Positions 36,899 to 47,428 are shown, counted from the first letter of the stretch. The stretch is 64,000 bases of DNA from Mesorhizobium sp. B2-8-5 (GCF_006440675.2 NZ_CP083951.1:4621501-4685500), one strand, 5' to 3'. The notes: generated by a model from the letters alone, not told the origin. Made by a program: numbers and translations.

Positions 36899-38568
36899 TA
36901 GCCCAGGATGCCCGGCAGGTTGAGCTGGTGCTCCTTGGCGCACTCGATGGCGATGTCGTAGCCGGCATCGGCATGACGCATGACGCCGGTCGCCGGGTCG
37001 TTCCACAGCACGCGCTCCAGGCGCTTGGCGGCATCCGCCGTGCCGTCGGCGACGATGACCATGCCGGCATGCTGTGAGAAGCCCATGCCGACGCCGCCGC
37101 CATGGTGCAGCGACACCCAGGTGGCGCCCGACGCGGTGTTGAGCAGCGCGTTGAGCAGCGGCCAGTCGGAAACGGCGTCCGAGCCGTCCTTCATCGCTTC
37201 GGTCTCGCGGTTCGGCGAGGCGACCGAGCCGGAATCGAGATGGTCGCGGCCGATGACGACCGGCGCCTTGAGCTCGCCCTTGGCCACCATCTCGTTGAAG
37301 GCGAGGCCGAGCCGGTGGCGGTCGCCAAGGCCGACCCAGCAGATGCGCGCCGGCAGGCCCTGGAAGGAGATGCGCTCGCGCGCCATGTCCAGCCAGTTGT
37401 GCAGATGGGTGTTGCCGGGGGTGAGTTCACGCACCTTGGCGTCGGTCTTGTAGATGTCTTCCGGATCGCCGGAGAGTGCCGCCCAGCGGAACGGACCGAT
37501 GCCGCGGCAGAACAACGGGCGGATATAGGCCGGCACGAAGCCCGGGAAAGCGAAGGCGTTCTCGAAACCCTCGTCCTTGGCGACCTGGCGGATGTTGTTA
37601 CCGTAGTCGAGCGTCGGCACGCCGGCGTTCCAGAACGCCACCATCGCCTCGACATGCTCGCGCATCGAAGCGCGGGCGGCCTTCTCGACGGCCTTGGGGT
37701 CGGAGACGCGCTTCTCGCGCCATTCGGCCATGGTCCAGCCCTTGGGCAGATAGCCGTTGATGGGGTCGTGCGCCGAGGTCTGGTCGGTGACCATATCGGG
37801 ACGGATGCCGCGCCTGAACATCTCCGGCACGATCTCGGCGGCGTTGCCGAGCAGCCCGACGGACTTCGCCTCACCGGCCTTGGTCCAGCGGTCGATCATT
37901 TCCATCGCCTCGTCGAGCGTCTCGGCCTTCTCGTCGAGATAGCGGGTGCGCAGGCGGAAATCGATCGAGTCGGGGTTGCATTCGATGGCTAGGCAGGAGG
38001 CGCCGGCCATGACGGCGGCCAGAGGCTGGGCGCCGCCCATGCCGCCGAGGCCGCCGGTCAGGATCCACTTGCCCCTGAGGTTGCCGTTGTAGTGCTGGCG
38101 GCCGGCCTCGACGAAGGTTTCGTAGGTGCCCTGAACGATGCCTTGCGTGCCGATATAGATCCAGGAGCCGGCCGTCATCTGGCCGTACATCATCAGGCCC
38201 TTCCTATCGAGCTCGTTGAACTTCTCCCAGGTTGCCCAATGCGGCACGATGTTGGAGTTGGCGATGAGCACGCGCGGCGCATTGGAATGGGTCTTGAAGA
38301 CGCCGACCGGCTTGCCGGACTGCACCAGCAGCGTCTCGTCCTCGCCCAGCGTCTTCAGCGACGCGACGATGCGGTCAAAGTCGTTCCAGGTGCGCGCCGC
38401 CCGGCCGATGCCGCCATAGACGACGAGCTCGTTCGGATTCTCGGCGACCTCCGGGTCGAGGTTGTTCATCAGCATGCGCAGCGGCGCCTCGGTCGTCCAG
38501 TAGCGGGCGTTGAGCTTGTCGCCGCGGGGGCTGCGCACTTCGCGGATGTTGTGGCGGGGATCGTTCAT
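36898..38568 (-). CDS. hutU: Urocanate hydratase
   Basis: A 556-residue NAD-dependent enzyme that hydrates urocanate to imidazolone propionate, the second step of histidine degradation. Family segments include [17 protein letters not shown] near residue 48, [16 protein letters not shown] near 170 and [18 protein letters not shown] near 408. Of two adjacent ATG codons, the one at 38568 has better spacing from AAAGGG. The order hutI-hutH-hutG-hutU-hutD implies one transcript; the hutG stop lies 28 bases upstream. Confidence 0.96.
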   Translation of the reverse strand: MNDPRHNIREVRSPRGDKLNARYWTTEAPLRMLMNNLDPEVAENPNELVVYGGIGRAARTWNDFDRIVASLKTLGEDETLLVQSGKPVGVFKTHSNAPRVLIANSNIVPHWATWEKFNELDRKGLMMYGQMTAGSWIYIGTQGIVQGTYETFVEAGRQHYNGNLRGKWILTGGLGGMGGAQPLAAVMAGASCLAIECNPDSIDFRLRTRYLDEKAETLDEAMEMIDRWTKAGEAKSVGLLGNAAEIVPEMFRRGIRPDMVTDQTSAHDPINGYLPKGWTMAEWREKRVSDPKAVEKAARASMREHVEAMVAFWNAGVPTLDYGNNIRQVAKDEGFENAFAFPGFVPAYIRPLFCRGIGPFRWAALSGDPEDIYKTDAKVRELTPGNTHLHNWLDMARERISFQGLPARICWVGLGDRHRLGLAFNEMVAKGELKAPVVIGRDHLDSGSVASPNRETEAMKDGSDAVSDWPLLNALLNTASGATWVSLHHGGGVGMGFSQHAGMVIVADGTADAAKRLERVLWNDPATGVMRHADAGYDIAIECAKEHQLNLPGILG

Positions 38569-38596
38569 CATTGTCCCTTTCGAGTAAGGCGGCGCC

Positions 38597-39418
38597 TCAG
38601 CGCCCGGCCCATTCAATGGCGGTTTCGAGGATGGTTTTCAGCGTGGCGCGGATCGGCGCTGCGTAGGTGGCGTCGTAAGGCACCGGCCAATTTTCCGGCG
38701 AACCCCTTTCCGACGGCTCACGCATGTAACCGCGGTTGGAGAGTTCCATCTGCAGCGCGTGCACGCCATTTTCAGGCCGGCCGAAGCTTCTGGTGATCCA
38801 ACCGCCCTTGAAGCGGCCGTTGACCACCCAGGTTTCGCCGGTCGCGGCGAGGATGGCGGCAACCTTTTGCTGCAGCACAGGATCGGTGCTCTTGCCGTCA
38901 TTTGTGCCGAGGTTGAAGACCGGCAACGTGCCTTCGAACAGCCGCGGCAGCACCGAGCGGATCGAATGGCAGTCGTAGAGCACGATCTTGTCGTGCATGC
39001 CGCGCAGCCGATCGATCTCGGCCTGCAAGGCGGCGTGATAAGGCTTGAAATAGGTCTCGCGGCGCTGGTCGATCTCGGCCGGCGTCGGCTCCTCGCCCAT
39101 GCGGTAGAGCGGATCGCCATCGAAGGTATCCGTGGGGCAAAGGGTGGTCGTCGCCTGCCCGGGATAGAGCGAAACGCCCGACGGATCGCGGTTGACGTCG
39201 ATGACGGTGCGCGAGATCGCGGTGTGCACGACGGTCGCGCCGAGATCGATCGCAAAATCATAGAGCTTGTCGATCCACCAATCGCAGTCGCGTTGCCCGA
39301 GCCACGTCGAGACCAGCCGGTTGTCGAGGCCAGCGAGGTCAATGCCGGTGTGCGGGATGGAGACCAGTAGCGGCGCGGTGCCTTGAGTGACGGTGAGCCA
39401 GGACGGCGTTGCCATCAT
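38597..39418 (-). CDS. hutG: N-formylglutamate deformylase
   Basis: A 273-residue N-formylglutamate amidohydrolase (FGase family), producing glutamate and formate. The zinc-site segments are visible as SIPHTGIDL near residue 20, the charged region around [18 protein letters not shown], and YDCHSIRS near 150. Together with HutF at 42280 it shows that this organism uses the five-step route rather than direct formiminoglutamase. The start overlaps the hutH stop (ATGA). Confidence 0.9.
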   Translation of the reverse strand: MMATPSWLTVTQGTAPLLVSIPHTGIDLAGLDNRLVSTWLGQRDCDWWIDKLYDFAIDLGATVVHTAISRTVIDVNRDPSGVSLYPGQATTTLCPTDTFDGDPLYRMGEEPTPAEIDQRRETYFKPYHAALQAEIDRLRGMHDKIVLYDCHSIRSVLPRLFEGTLPVFNLGTNDGKSTDPVLQQKVAAILAATGETWVVNGRFKGGWITRSFGRPENGVHALQMELSNRGYMREPSERGSPENWPVPYDATYAAPIRATLKTILETAIEWAGR

Positions 39419-40956
39419 GCGGCTCCCGCAATCGAAGGCAGCGCGACAGCGCTCGCCGCCTTCACGGCGGCGCCGTTGCGGACCATGGCGATGGCCTTTT
39501 CCATGTCGGGATGGAAATGCCGGTCATTGTCGAGATGCGGCACCTCGGCCCGGACCAGCTTGCGCACCGCTTCCAGCGCTTCGCTAGACGCGAGCGGCTG
39601 ATGGAAGTCGCAGCCTTGCGCCGCGGCCAGCAGCTCGATGCCGATGACGGCGGTCGCATTCTCGATCATGCCGAGCAGGCGGCGCGCGCCGTGGGCGGCC
39701 ATCGAGACATGGTCTTCCTGGTTGGCCGAGGTCGGGATCGAATCGACGCTTGCCGGATAGGCCTTCTGTTTGTTTTCCGAGACAAGCGCCGCGGCCGTCA
39801 CCTGCGGGATCATGAAACCCGAGTTCAGGCCGGGCTTCGGCGTCAGGAAGGCCGGCATGCCGGACAGCGCCGGATCGACGAGCATGGCGACGCGACGCTC
39901 CGACAGCGAACCGATCTCGCAGACGGCAAGCGCGATCATGTCGGCGGCGAAGGCCACCGGCTCGGCGTGGAAGTTGCCGCCCGAAAGCGCGGTGTCGTCC
40001 TCAGCGAAGATCAGCGGATTGTCGGTGACGCCATTGGCTTCGGTCTCAAGCGTGTCGGCGGCCTTGCGCAGCACGTCGAGCGCGGCGCCCATCACCTGCG
40101 GCTGGCAGCGCAGGCAGTACGGGTCCTGCACGCGCTCGTCGCCGACGCGGTGCGATTCACGGATGGCGCTGCCGGCCATGAGGTTGCGCAGGGCATCCGC
40201 CGTTTCGATCTGGCCGCGATGCTTGCGCAAAAGATGGATGCGCGGGTCGAAGGGCGCGTCGGAGCCTCGTGCCGCGTCGGTCGACAGCGCGCCGGCGACC
40301 AGCGCCGACTGGTAGAGCACCTCGGCCTCGAACAGGCTGGCGAGAGCATAGGCGGTCGAGAACTGGGTGCCGTTGAGCAGCGCCAGGCCTTCCTTGGCGC
40401 CCAGCGTCACCGGCTCCAGCCCATGCGAGACGAAGGCGACCTTGGCCGGGAAACGGCCATGCGGCGTGAAACATTCGCCAACGCCGATCATCACCGCGGT
40501 CATATGCGAGAGCGGCGCGAGGTCGCCGGACGCGCCGACCGAGCCTTGCGCGGGCACGACGGGGATGACGTCGTTGGCGAGCATGGCTTCAAGCAATTCG
40601 ATGGTCTGAGGCCGCACGCCGGAGGCGCCCTGGGCCAGGCTGGCGAGCTTCAGCGCCATCATCAGCCGCACAACGGCGACGGGCATCGGCTCACCGACGC
40701 CGGCGGCATGCGAAAGCACGATGTTGCGCTGGAGTGTTTCGAGATCGCTGGCCGGGATGCGGACGCTGGCCAGCTTGCCGAAGCCGGTGTTGATGCCATA
40801 GACGGGCTCGCCCTTGGCGACGATGCGGGCGACCGCCTCGGCGCTGTCCCGGATCTTCGGCCGGCAAGCGGCGTCAAGTTTCGGCACGGCGCCGCGATAG
40901 ATGGCGCGCCAGTCGGCAAGCGTCGCGTTGCCGGGCGTCAGGGTCAGTTCGGTCAT
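39415..40956 (-). CDS. hutH: Histidine ammonia-lyase
   Basis: A 513-residue enzyme that removes ammonia from histidine to give urocanate. The self-forming MIO prosthetic group arises from Ala142-Ser143-Gly144 in [14 protein letters not shown], at the same numbering as the Pseudomonas enzyme. The active-site segment YGINTGFG is near residue 53. The ATG at 40956 follows GGAGAGGACA and overlaps the hutI stop by four bases. It is part of the leftward hut operon. Confidence 0.96.
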   Translation of the reverse strand: MTELTLTPGNATLADWRAIYRGAVPKLDAACRPKIRDSAEAVARIVAKGEPVYGINTGFGKLASVRIPASDLETLQRNIVLSHAAGVGEPMPVAVVRLMMALKLASLAQGASGVRPQTIELLEAMLANDVIPVVPAQGSVGASGDLAPLSHMTAVMIGVGECFTPHGRFPAKVAFVSHGLEPVTLGAKEGLALLNGTQFSTAYALASLFEAEVLYQSALVAGALSTDAARGSDAPFDPRIHLLRKHRGQIETADALRNLMAGSAIRESHRVGDERVQDPYCLRCQPQVMGAALDVLRKAADTLETEANGVTDNPLIFAEDDTALSGGNFHAEPVAFAADMIALAVCEIGSLSERRVAMLVDPALSGMPAFLTPKPGLNSGFMIPQVTAAALVSENKQKAYPASVDSIPTSANQEDHVSMAAHGARRLLGMIENATAVIGIELLAAAQGCDFHQPLASSEALEAVRKLVRAEVPHLDNDRHFHPDMEKAIAMVRNGAAVKAASAVALPSIAGAA

Positions 40957-42185
40957 TGTCCTCTCCAGATACGGGCATGGAGCGGATTGAAGCCCATGCG
41001 GTAGACGAGTTCGGCCGGGCGCTCGATATCCCAGATGGCGAGATCGGCCGATTTGCCGGTTTCCAAAGTGCCGGTCTTGTCGAGAAGCCCCAGCGCACGC
41101 GCGGCCTCGCGGGTGACGCCGGCAAGGCATTCGTCGACAGTCATGCCGAACAGCGTCGCGGCCATGTTCATGGTGAGCAGCAGCGAGGTGAGCGGCGAGG
41201 TGCCGGGATTGGAATCGGTGGCGACCGCCATCTTCACGCCGTGGCGGCGGAAGAGATCGACCGGCGGCTTCTTCGTCTCACGGATGAAGTAGTAGGCGCC
41301 AGGCAGGATCGTCGCCACGGTGCCGGCCTTGGCCATCGCCGTGGCGCCCTCCTCGTCCGTATATTCGAGATGGTCGGCCGACAACGCGCCATAGCGGGCG
41401 GCAAGGGCCGCGCCATGCAGGTTGGAAAGCTGGTCGGCGTGCAGTTTTACGGGCAGGCCAAGCGCCTTGGCCTTGTCGAAGACGCGTGCCATCTGCTCCG
41501 GCGAGAAGGCGATGCCCTCGCAAAAACCGTCGACGGCGTCGGCGAGCTTTTCGGCGGCGACTTCCGGCAGGATCGTGCCGGAGACGAGATCGATGAACGC
41601 GTCCTTGTCGCCCTTGGCTTCGGGCGGCAGCGCGTGGGCAGCAAGACAAGTCGTGCGGACCGTGACAGGGCGCTCATTGCCCAGCCGGCGGGCGGCGCGC
41701 AGCGACTTCTTCTCGTCCTCGAGGTCGAGGCCGTAGCCCGATTTCACCTCGACGGTGGTGACGCCTTCGGCCATCAGCGCGTCGAGACGCGGCAGCGTCT
41801 CAGCGACGAGCTCGTCCTCGCTGGCGGCGCGCAGCGACTTGACCGAGGAGACGATGCCGCCCCCAGCGTGCGCCACTTCTTCATACGTGGCGCCGGCCAG
41901 CCGCATTTCGAACTCGTTGGCGCGGTTTCCCGCATAAACAAGATGCGTATGGCAGTCGATCAGGCCGGGCGTGATCCAGCGTCCAGCGCAATCGACAGTG
42001 TCGGCGCCCTGCCCGGCAGCGGCCGGCATATCGGCCTCGGGACCGGCATAGACAATAAGCCCATCACGCGCGACGACCGCGCCTTTCTCGACGATGCCGA
42101 GGCCGGCCGCGCCCTCGGCCATGGTCGCTAGGCGCGCATTGCGCCAGACCCGATGGCCGCTCTTGTTGTTTGCTCCATCCATCAT
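40953..42185 (-). CDS. hutI: Imidazolonepropionase
   Basis: A 410-residue amidohydrolase that opens the ring of imidazolone propionate to formiminoglutamate. The metal-site motif is [13 protein letters not shown] near residue 75, with later ligands in LHADQLS, SADHLEY and [10 protein letters not shown]. It is the first gene of the leftward hut operon and starts about 95 bases from the divergent hutF. Two tandem ATG codons (42185, 42182) follow GGAAAAG. Confidence 0.95.
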   Translation of the reverse strand: MMDGANNKSGHRVWRNARLATMAEGAAGLGIVEKGAVVARDGLIVYAGPEADMPAAAGQGADTVDCAGRWITPGLIDCHTHLVYAGNRANEFEMRLAGATYEEVAHAGGGIVSSVKSLRAASEDELVAETLPRLDALMAEGVTTVEVKSGYGLDLEDEKKSLRAARRLGNERPVTVRTTCLAAHALPPEAKGDKDAFIDLVSGTILPEVAAEKLADAVDGFCEGIAFSPEQMARVFDKAKALGLPVKLHADQLSNLHGAALAARYGALSADHLEYTDEEGATAMAKAGTVATILPGAYYFIRETKKPPVDLFRRHGVKMAVATDSNPGTSPLTSLLLTMNMAATLFGMTVDECLAGVTREAARALGLLDKTGTLETGKSADLAIWDIERPAELVYRMGFNPLHARIWRGQ

Positions 42186-42210
42186 CTTTTCCGTTTGCTT
42201 GGATGACGAT

Positions 42211-42224
42211 TATGTATATACATA
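42211..42224. promoter_or_regulatory. Probable HutC operator
   Basis: A perfect 14-base palindrome, TATGTATATACATA, between the divergent hutI and hutF genes. It contains the TGTA-N2-TACA arrangement of HutC sites in Pseudomonas and enteric bacteria. The GntR-type repressor HutC is encoded at the end of the rightward hut unit, so it probably blocks both promoters until urocanate binds. Confidence 0.75.
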
Positions 42225-42279
42225 TTGAAAAGCGACGCAAGTGGTAATGTCGCTCTCGCATCGAGATTCGGAGATAAAG

Positions 42280-43635
42280 GTGACGGCGATCTTTGCGAAA
42301 CAGGCGCTGCTGCCCGGCGGCTGGCAGAGCAATGTAAGGATCGCTTTCGACGGCGGCCGCATCTCGACGGTCGAGGCCGGCGCTTCCGCGCAAGCCGGCG
42401 ACGAGCGTCATGCCATCGTCCTGCCCGGCATGCCTAACCTGCACAGCCACGCCTTCCAGCGCGGCATGGCGGGTCTTGCCGAACTGCGCGGCCCTTCGGC
42501 CGACAGTTTCTGGAGCTGGCGCGAGGTGATGTACCGCTTCGCGCTGTCGATGACGCCCGACCAGGTCGAGGCGGTCGCGTCACAGCTTTATGTCGAAATG
42601 CTGGAGGCCGGCTTCTCGCGCGTCGGCGAATTTCATTACCTGCATCACGACCGCGACGGACAGCCTTACGCCAATATCGCGGAGATGGCGGAGCGGATCG
42701 CCGCCGCGGCCGCCGACACCGGCATCGGGCTGACGCTGCTGCCGGTCTTCTATGCTCATTCTACCTTCGGCGGCACCGCACCCAACGAAGGCCAGCGGCG
42801 ATTCATCAATGATGTCGAGCGTTTCGGACGACTGCTTGAGAAAGCTCGCGAGGGCGTTCGCCCATTGGAGCAGGCTGTCGTCGGTGTCGCGCCGCACAGC
42901 CTGCGCGCCGCAACGCCGGACGAGCTCAATGCCGTCGCGGCGATGGCGCCGAACGGGCCGATCCATATCCATGTCGCCGAGCAGGTGAAGGAAGTCGAGG
43001 ACTGCGTTACCTGGTCGGGCAAGCGTCCGGTCGAATTCCTGCTTACCAACGCCACGGTGGACAAACGCTGGTGCCTGGTCCACGCCACGCATATGACCGA
43101 GGCCGAAACGATCGCCATGGCCAAAAGCGGCGCCATCGCCGGGCTCTGCCCTATCACCGAGGCCAATCTCGGTGATGGCACGTTTGCCGCGCCGCTGTTC
43201 ATCGAGCACGGCGGCCGCTTCGGCGTCGGCTCCGATTCCAATGTGCTGATCGGTCTGCCGGACGAGTTGAGGCAGCTCGAATATTCGCAGCGCCTCGTCC
43301 ACCGTGCCCGCAATGTGCTGGCCCGCGCCGGCGGATCCACGGGACGCGCGCTGTTCGACGCTTCGCTCGACGGCGGCAGCCAGGCTCTTGGCGCCGGCCC
43401 GTCGCGAATTGCCGCCGGCGGCCCTGCCGATCTCGTTTCGCTTGACCAAAACCATCCCTCGCTGGCCGGCAAGGCGGGCGACGCGATCCTCGACGCCTGG
43501 ATCTTTGCCAATGGCAGCAATGTCGATTGCGTCTGGGTGCATGGCGAAAAGCAGGTCAGCGGCGGCAAGCATGCGAGGCGCGAGGCGGTTGCCAAGCGAT
43601 TCCGCGACGTCATGACCGCGCTCTCGCAGAGCTGA
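42280..43635 (+). CDS. hutF: Formimidoylglutamate deiminase
   Basis: A 451-residue amidohydrolase that converts formiminoglutamate to N-formylglutamate and ammonia. The metal motif is NLHSHAFQRGMAGLAE near residue 62. Further ligands lie in IHIHVAEQ, LVHATHM and GVGSDSNVLI. The GTG at 42280 with GGAGATAAAG upstream is chosen over an upstream in-frame ATG that lacks such a site. It is co-directional with hutC and divergent from hutI. Confidence 0.93.
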   Translation: MTAIFAKQALLPGGWQSNVRIAFDGGRISTVEAGASAQAGDERHAIVLPGMPNLHSHAFQRGMAGLAELRGPSADSFWSWREVMYRFALSMTPDQVEAVASQLYVEMLEAGFSRVGEFHYLHHDRDGQPYANIAEMAERIAAAAADTGIGLTLLPVFYAHSTFGGTAPNEGQRRFINDVERFGRLLEKAREGVRPLEQAVVGVAPHSLRAATPDELNAVAAMAPNGPIHIHVAEQVKEVEDCVTWSGKRPVEFLLTNATVDKRWCLVHATHMTEAETIAMAKSGAIAGLCPITEANLGDGTFAAPLFIEHGGRFGVGSDSNVLIGLPDELRQLEYSQRLVHRARNVLARAGGSTGRALFDASLDGGSQALGAGPSRIAAGGPADLVSLDQNHPSLAGKAGDAILDAWIFANGSNVDCVWVHGEKQVSGGKHARREAVAKRFRDVMTALSQS

Positions 43636-43649
43636 ACAGGAAACATCCG

Positions 43650-44396
43650 ATGAGCCTTGTCGAAACGGATGATGTCGAGGGCGGCGAGATCCTCTCGCTG
43701 CATCAGCGCATCCTGTCCGACATCCGCGAAAAGATCCTCTCGGGCGCCTGGGCGCCGGGCCATCGCATCCCCTTCGAGCATGAGCTGACGGCTCACTATA
43801 ATTGCTCGCGCATGACCGTGAACAAGGCGCTGTCGCAACTCGCCAAGGCCGGGCTGATCGAGCGCCGCCGCCGCTCCGGCAGCTTCGTGCGCCAGCCGCA
43901 GTCGCAGGCAGCGGTGCTGGAACTGCACGACATCCGGATCGAAGTCGAGGCGCTCGGCCTGCCCTATCGCTATGAACGGCTGGAACGCCTCAAGCGGCGC
44001 AGCAGCGCCGAGGACCGTGCGCTGCTCGGACTTTCCGCACCGGGTCCGGTGCTGGCGCTGGAGGGCCTGCATTTCGCCGGCGAGCGACCATTCGCGCTCG
44101 AGCAGCGGCTGATCAATCTCTCAGCCGTGGCCGAAGCCAGCGAGGAGGAATTTCTCGAGATCGCGCCGGGCCCCTGGCTGATCGGCCGCGTGCCGTGGAG
44201 CGAGGCCGAGCACCGAATCCGCGCCATGGCCGCCGACGAGACAATCGCCGACGCGCTCGACATCGACCCGGGCGCGCCCTGCCTGGTGGTCGAACGCCGC
44301 ACCTGGAGCGCCGAGCACCCGGTGACGCATGTGCGCTTTGTCTATCCGGCGGAGAGCCATACGCTGGTGGCGCGGTTCACGCCGTCGCAGGGGTGA
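43650..44396 (+). CDS. hutC: GntR-family histidine utilisation repressor HutC
   Basis: A 248-residue GntR/HutC regulator. The N-terminal winged helix reads IPFEHELTAHYNCSRMTVNKALSQLAKAG at about residues 39-67, and the C-terminal UTRA ligand domain occupies residues 90-240. In known systems urocanate releases HutC from DNA. It lies 14 bases after hutF, so it is autoregulated with it. The palindrome at 42211-42224 is its probable target. Confidence 0.93.
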   Translation: MSLVETDDVEGGEILSLHQRILSDIREKILSGAWAPGHRIPFEHELTAHYNCSRMTVNKALSQLAKAGLIERRRRSGSFVRQPQSQAAVLELHDIRIEVEALGLPYRYERLERLKRRSSAEDRALLGLSAPGPVLALEGLHFAGERPFALEQRLINLSAVAEASEEEFLEIAPGPWLIGRVPWSEAEHRIRAMAADETIADALDIDPGAPCLVVERRTWSAEHPVTHVRFVYPAESHTLVARFTPSQG

Positions 44397-44413
44397 GTGA
44401 TCCCCGCCCATCG

Positions 44414-44570
44414 CTGTCGTCATTCTAGGGCGAAGCAAGGAGCGAAGCGACGCGCGCAGACCCTAGAATCCATGCCGTGACGCTAAGGCTTTGCAACGTT
44501 TACAGAATTCTGCACCGTTGCGCCCTACGTCAGAGGTCACCGCATGGATCCTCGGGTCAAGCCCGAGGAT
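44414..44570. repeat. Mosaic of intergenic repeats downstream of hutC
   Basis: 44414-44475 matches the left part of the element at 9266 (GGGCGAAGCAAGGAGCGAA is shared apart from one base). 44548-44570 is a perfect palindrome ATCCTCGGG-TCAAG-CCCGAGGAT, a motif common between genes in alphaproteobacteria. The block is non-coding and probably ends the hutFC transcript. Confidence 0.65.
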
Positions 44571-44590
44571 GACGATCGCGGTGGCGTGGC

Positions 44591-44640
44591 GGGACAGCGC
44601 CCCCCTCTGCCCTGCCGGGCATCTCCCCACAAGGGGGAGA
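44591..44640. repeat. Copy of the CCCCCCTCTG palindromic repeat
   Basis: This block matches the right half of the element at 11238-11291, including GGGACAGCGCCCCCCTCTG and a terminal CTCCCC-ACAA-GGGGGAG hairpin. It lies just before the end of the RidA gene, which is read toward it. Confidence 0.6.
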
Positions 44641-44663
44641 TTGGCAGTTCCGGCGCCGCGCCC

Positions 44664-45008
44664 TTACAGCGCCGCCGTGACGATAATCTCGACCAGATAT
44701 TCCGGGGTGGCGAGCTTGGCTTCGCCGGTGGCGCGGGCGGGCGTGTGGCCCTGCGGCACCCACTTGTCCCATTCCGCGTTCATCTCGGCGAAGGTCTTCA
44801 TGTCGTCCAGCCAGATGATCGCCTGCACGATCTTGGTCTTGTCGGTGCCGGCCTTGGCCAGCAATTCGTCGATGGTCTTCAGGATGTCGCGGGTCTGCGA
44901 TGCGACGTTGCCGCCGGGTTCGCCGACCTGGCCGGCCAGATAGACGGTGTTGCCATGAATGACGATCTGGCTCATGCGCGGGCCGACATCGATGCGACGA
45001 ATGCTCAT
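44664..45008 (-). CDS. RidA/YjgF-family protein
   Basis: A 114-residue RidA-superfamily protein. The family core GNTVYLAGQV and the arginine in TPARATGEAKL, equivalent to the active-site Arg of RidA, are present. True RidA hydrolyses reactive enamines and imines from PLP enzymes. This sequence belongs to a divergent subgroup, so the exact substrate is unsure. The ATG at 45008 follows AAGGAACC. It stands alone. Confidence 0.85.
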   Translation of the reverse strand: MSIRRIDVGPRMSQIVIHGNTVYLAGQVGEPGGNVASQTRDILKTIDELLAKAGTDKTKIVQAIIWLDDMKTFAEMNAEWDKWVPQGHTPARATGEAKLATPEYLVEIIVTAAL

Positions 45009-45294
45009 TGGAGGTTCCTTCGTTTGAGGGTCGCGCCTGTTTAAAGTCGCTTCCAACTCCGGGCAAGGCCGGGTCGCCAAATCCATGCGGCGCGCAAGAA
45101 GATTGAGTTGTGCCAATAGCCCGGCATGCCACGCTCTGCTGCGGATCCAGGCGCGTTCCCAACCGGGTCAAAATTGGCCTAGTTGGATTTTCCAGCCGGC
45201 TATGTCTATTTGGCAGAGAATTCCTTCAATGCGGATTGCCGCCCCTCACCCCGAGTGGCAAGACTGCGGCCAAAGAGATTGCGAGGACGACACC

Positions 45295-45633
45295 ATGGAA
45301 TACCGCCAGATCAGCGACGACTATTCGGTCTCCGGCCAGATCCAGCCGCAGGACATTGCCGCCATCAAGGACGCCGGCTTCAAGAGCGTGATCTGCAATC
45401 GGCCGGACGACGAGCAGCCCGGCCAGCCTTCCGCCGGGAGCGTCCAGGCGGCGGCCGAGGCAGCCGGGCTCGGCTTCCGCTATATCCCGGTGATCAGCGG
45501 CCAGATCACCATGGACAATGTCGAGGACCAGGCCCAGGCGCTCGACGAACTCGAAGGCCCGGTGTTCGCCTATTGCCGTTCAGGGGCGCGCTGCACCAAT
45601 CTTTACGGGCTGATCCAGCAGCAGAGAGACTGA
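45295..45633 (+). CDS. DUF442 / TIGR01244-family putative phosphatase or sulfurtransferase
   Basis: A 112-residue protein of the DUF442 family. It contains the PTP-like P-loop YCRSGARCTNL, a Cys-x5-Arg pattern, near residue 95. In some bacteria this domain is fused to a metallo-beta-lactamase in Blh-type sulfide-oxidation proteins; here it stands alone. Roles in sulfur transfer or dephosphorylation have been proposed. The region from 45009 to its start has no recognised gene. Confidence 0.82.
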   Translation: MEYRQISDDYSVSGQIQPQDIAAIKDAGFKSVICNRPDDEQPGQPSAGSVQAAAEAAGLGFRYIPVISGQITMDNVEDQAQALDELEGPVFAYCRSGARCTNLYGLIQQQRD

Positions 45634-45677
45634 GGCTTAGCGCGTTGGCGCGATGCCAATCCGCGAAATCCGCTTCT

Positions 45678-46145
45678 CTATATCGGCAGCGCGCCGGTTT
45701 CCTTCAGCGTCTCCAGCACGATCGCCGTCTTCACGTGCTGTACGGATTCATGCGGCAAGAGCACGCCGTTGACGAACTCGGACAATGATTTGAGGTCGGG
45801 CGTCACCACCTTCAGGATGTAATCCATCTCGCCGGTCAGCGCGTGCGCCTCCTGCACTTCGGGCAGGCGCGCCACCAGTTCGCCGAAGCGGCGCGCGTTG
45901 TCGCGGTTGTGGGTGGCTAAAGTCACCGAGATGACGTTGACCAGCGAAAAGCCCAGGCGATCGCGGTCGAGCACGGCGCGGTAGCCCTTGATATAGCCAT
46001 CGTCCTCCAGCCGCAGGCGGCGGCGCGAGCATTGCGATGGCGAGAGGTTCACCCGCTCTGCCAGATCGTTGTTGGTGAATCGCGCATCATCCTGCAAAAG
46101 CGCCAATATCTTGCGGTCAAATTGGTCCAGGCGCGCATCATCCAT
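45678..46145 (-). CDS. Lrp/AsnC-family transcriptional regulator
   Basis: A 155-residue protein with an N-terminal helix-turn-helix (NNDLAERVNLSPSQCSRRRLRL near residues 25-46) and a C-terminal RAM ligand domain (EVQEAHALTGEMDYILKVVT). The ATG at 46145 follows GGAGAAAAA. It is divergent from hppD with a palindrome between the genes, so it likely adjusts tyrosine or phenylalanine breakdown in response to an amino acid. Confidence 0.92.
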   Translation of the reverse strand: MDDARLDQFDRKILALLQDDARFTNNDLAERVNLSPSQCSRRRLRLEDDGYIKGYRAVLDRDRLGFSLVNVISVTLATHNRDNARRFGELVARLPEVQEAHALTGEMDYILKVVTPDLKSLSEFVNGVLLPHESVQHVKTAIVLETLKETGALPI

Positions 46146-46158
46146 GAATTTTTCTCCA

Positions 46159-46183
46159 ATCATGCACAATTTGCGCGCATGAT
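46159..46183. promoter_or_regulatory. Candidate Lrp-type operator upstream of hppD
   Basis: A perfect inverted repeat ATCATGC-N11-GCATGAT in the divergent region between the Lrp gene and hppD, with an AT core (ACAATTTGCGC). The size and AT-rich centre fit Lrp/AsnC boxes. It lies about 14 bases upstream of the regulator start and 100 bases upstream of hppD. Confidence 0.5.
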
Positions 46184-46283
46184 GAGCATTTCAAGCGGTT
46201 GAATGCAAGCACCGTGCGGACGCTCCGCGCTATTATCATGAAAGTTGGCCAAGCACGGCCGCAACAGCTTTCGGAGGACTGCC

Positions 46284-47399
46284 ATGGGCCCCTTCCCGCA
46301 CGACGCCCCACCCGCCAGGATCAGCAAGCAGAACCCCGCTGGCACCGACGGTTTCGAGTTCGTCGAGTTCGCGCATTCAGAGCCCGAAAAGCTCGCCGAA
46401 TTGTTCACCCGCATGGGCTATGTCGCGGTCGCAAGGCACCGCACTAGGAACATCACCGTCTGGCGCCAGGGCGACATCAACTATGTCGTCAATGCCGAGC
46501 CCGGCTCGCATGCGATGAAGTTCGTCGACAAGCACGGCCCCTGCGCCGCCTCGATGGCTTGGCGCGTGGTCGATGCCAAGCACGCTTTCGACCACGCCGT
46601 GTCGAAGGGCGCCACGCCCTATGAAGGCGCCGACAAGGCGTTGGACGTACCGGCCATCGTCGGCATCGGCGGCTCGCTCATCTATTTCATCGAGGCCTAT
46701 GGCGAAAAGGGTTCGGCCTATGACGCCGAGTTCGAATGGCTGGCCGAGCGCGACCCGAAGCCCGAAGGCGTCGGCTTCTATTTCCTCGACCACCTCACCC
46801 ACAATGTCTATCGCGGCAACATGGACAAGTGGTGGGATTTTTACCGCGACCTGTTCGGCTTCAAGCAGATCCATTTCTTCGACATCGACGGCAAGATCAC
46901 CGGCCTGGTCAGCCGCGCCATCACCTCGCCCTGCGGCAAGATCCGCATTCCGCTGAACGAGTCCAAGGACGAGACCAGCCAGATCGCCGAGTATCTCAAG
47001 AAGTATAATGGCGAGGGCATCCAGCACATCGCGGTGGGCACCGACGCCATCTACGAGGCCACCGACAAGCTCGCCGCCAACGGGCTGAAATTCATGCCCG
47101 GCCCACCCGACACCTACTACGAGATGTCGCAGACCCGTGTGAACGGCCATGACGAGCCGATCGAGCGCATGAAGAAGCACGGCATCCTCATCGACGGCGA
47201 AGGCGTCGTCGACGGCGGCACGACCAAGATCCTGCTGCAGATCTTCTCCAAGACCGTCATCGGACCGATCTTCTTCGAGTTCATCCAGAGGAAGGGCGAC
47301 GAAGGCTTTGGCGAGGGCAATTTCCGCGCGCTGTTCGAGTCGATCGAGCAGGACCAGATCAAGCGCGGCGTGATCAAGCTGGACGGCAAGGCGGCGTAG
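46284..47399 (+). CDS. hppD: 4-hydroxyphenylpyruvate dioxygenase
   Basis: A 371-residue iron enzyme that turns 4-hydroxyphenylpyruvate into homogentisate. The three iron ligands are visible in HLTHNVYRG (near residue 172), GIQHIAVGTD (near 250) and FFEFIQRKGDEGFGEGNF (near 335-350). The ATG at 46284 follows GGAGGACTG. It converges on the homogentisate operon, which takes the next steps, and is divergent from an Lrp regulator. Confidence 0.95.
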   Translation: MGPFPHDAPPARISKQNPAGTDGFEFVEFAHSEPEKLAELFTRMGYVAVARHRTRNITVWRQGDINYVVNAEPGSHAMKFVDKHGPCAASMAWRVVDAKHAFDHAVSKGATPYEGADKALDVPAIVGIGGSLIYFIEAYGEKGSAYDAEFEWLAERDPKPEGVGFYFLDHLTHNVYRGNMDKWWDFYRDLFGFKQIHFFDIDGKITGLVSRAITSPCGKIRIPLNESKDETSQIAEYLKKYNGEGIQHIAVGTDAIYEATDKLAANGLKFMPGPPDTYYEMSQTRVNGHDEPIERMKKHGILIDGEGVVDGGTTKILLQIFSKTVIGPIFFEFIQRKGDEGFGEGNFRALFESIEQDQIKRGVIKLDGKAA

Positions 47400-47428
47400 C
47401 CAGCCGAAGAACCAAACCGCCGGCTATC

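Noticed and set aside
39409..41004. A 531-codon open frame opposite hutG/hutH
   Set aside because: It lies antisense to clear hut genes and shows no conserved protein features.
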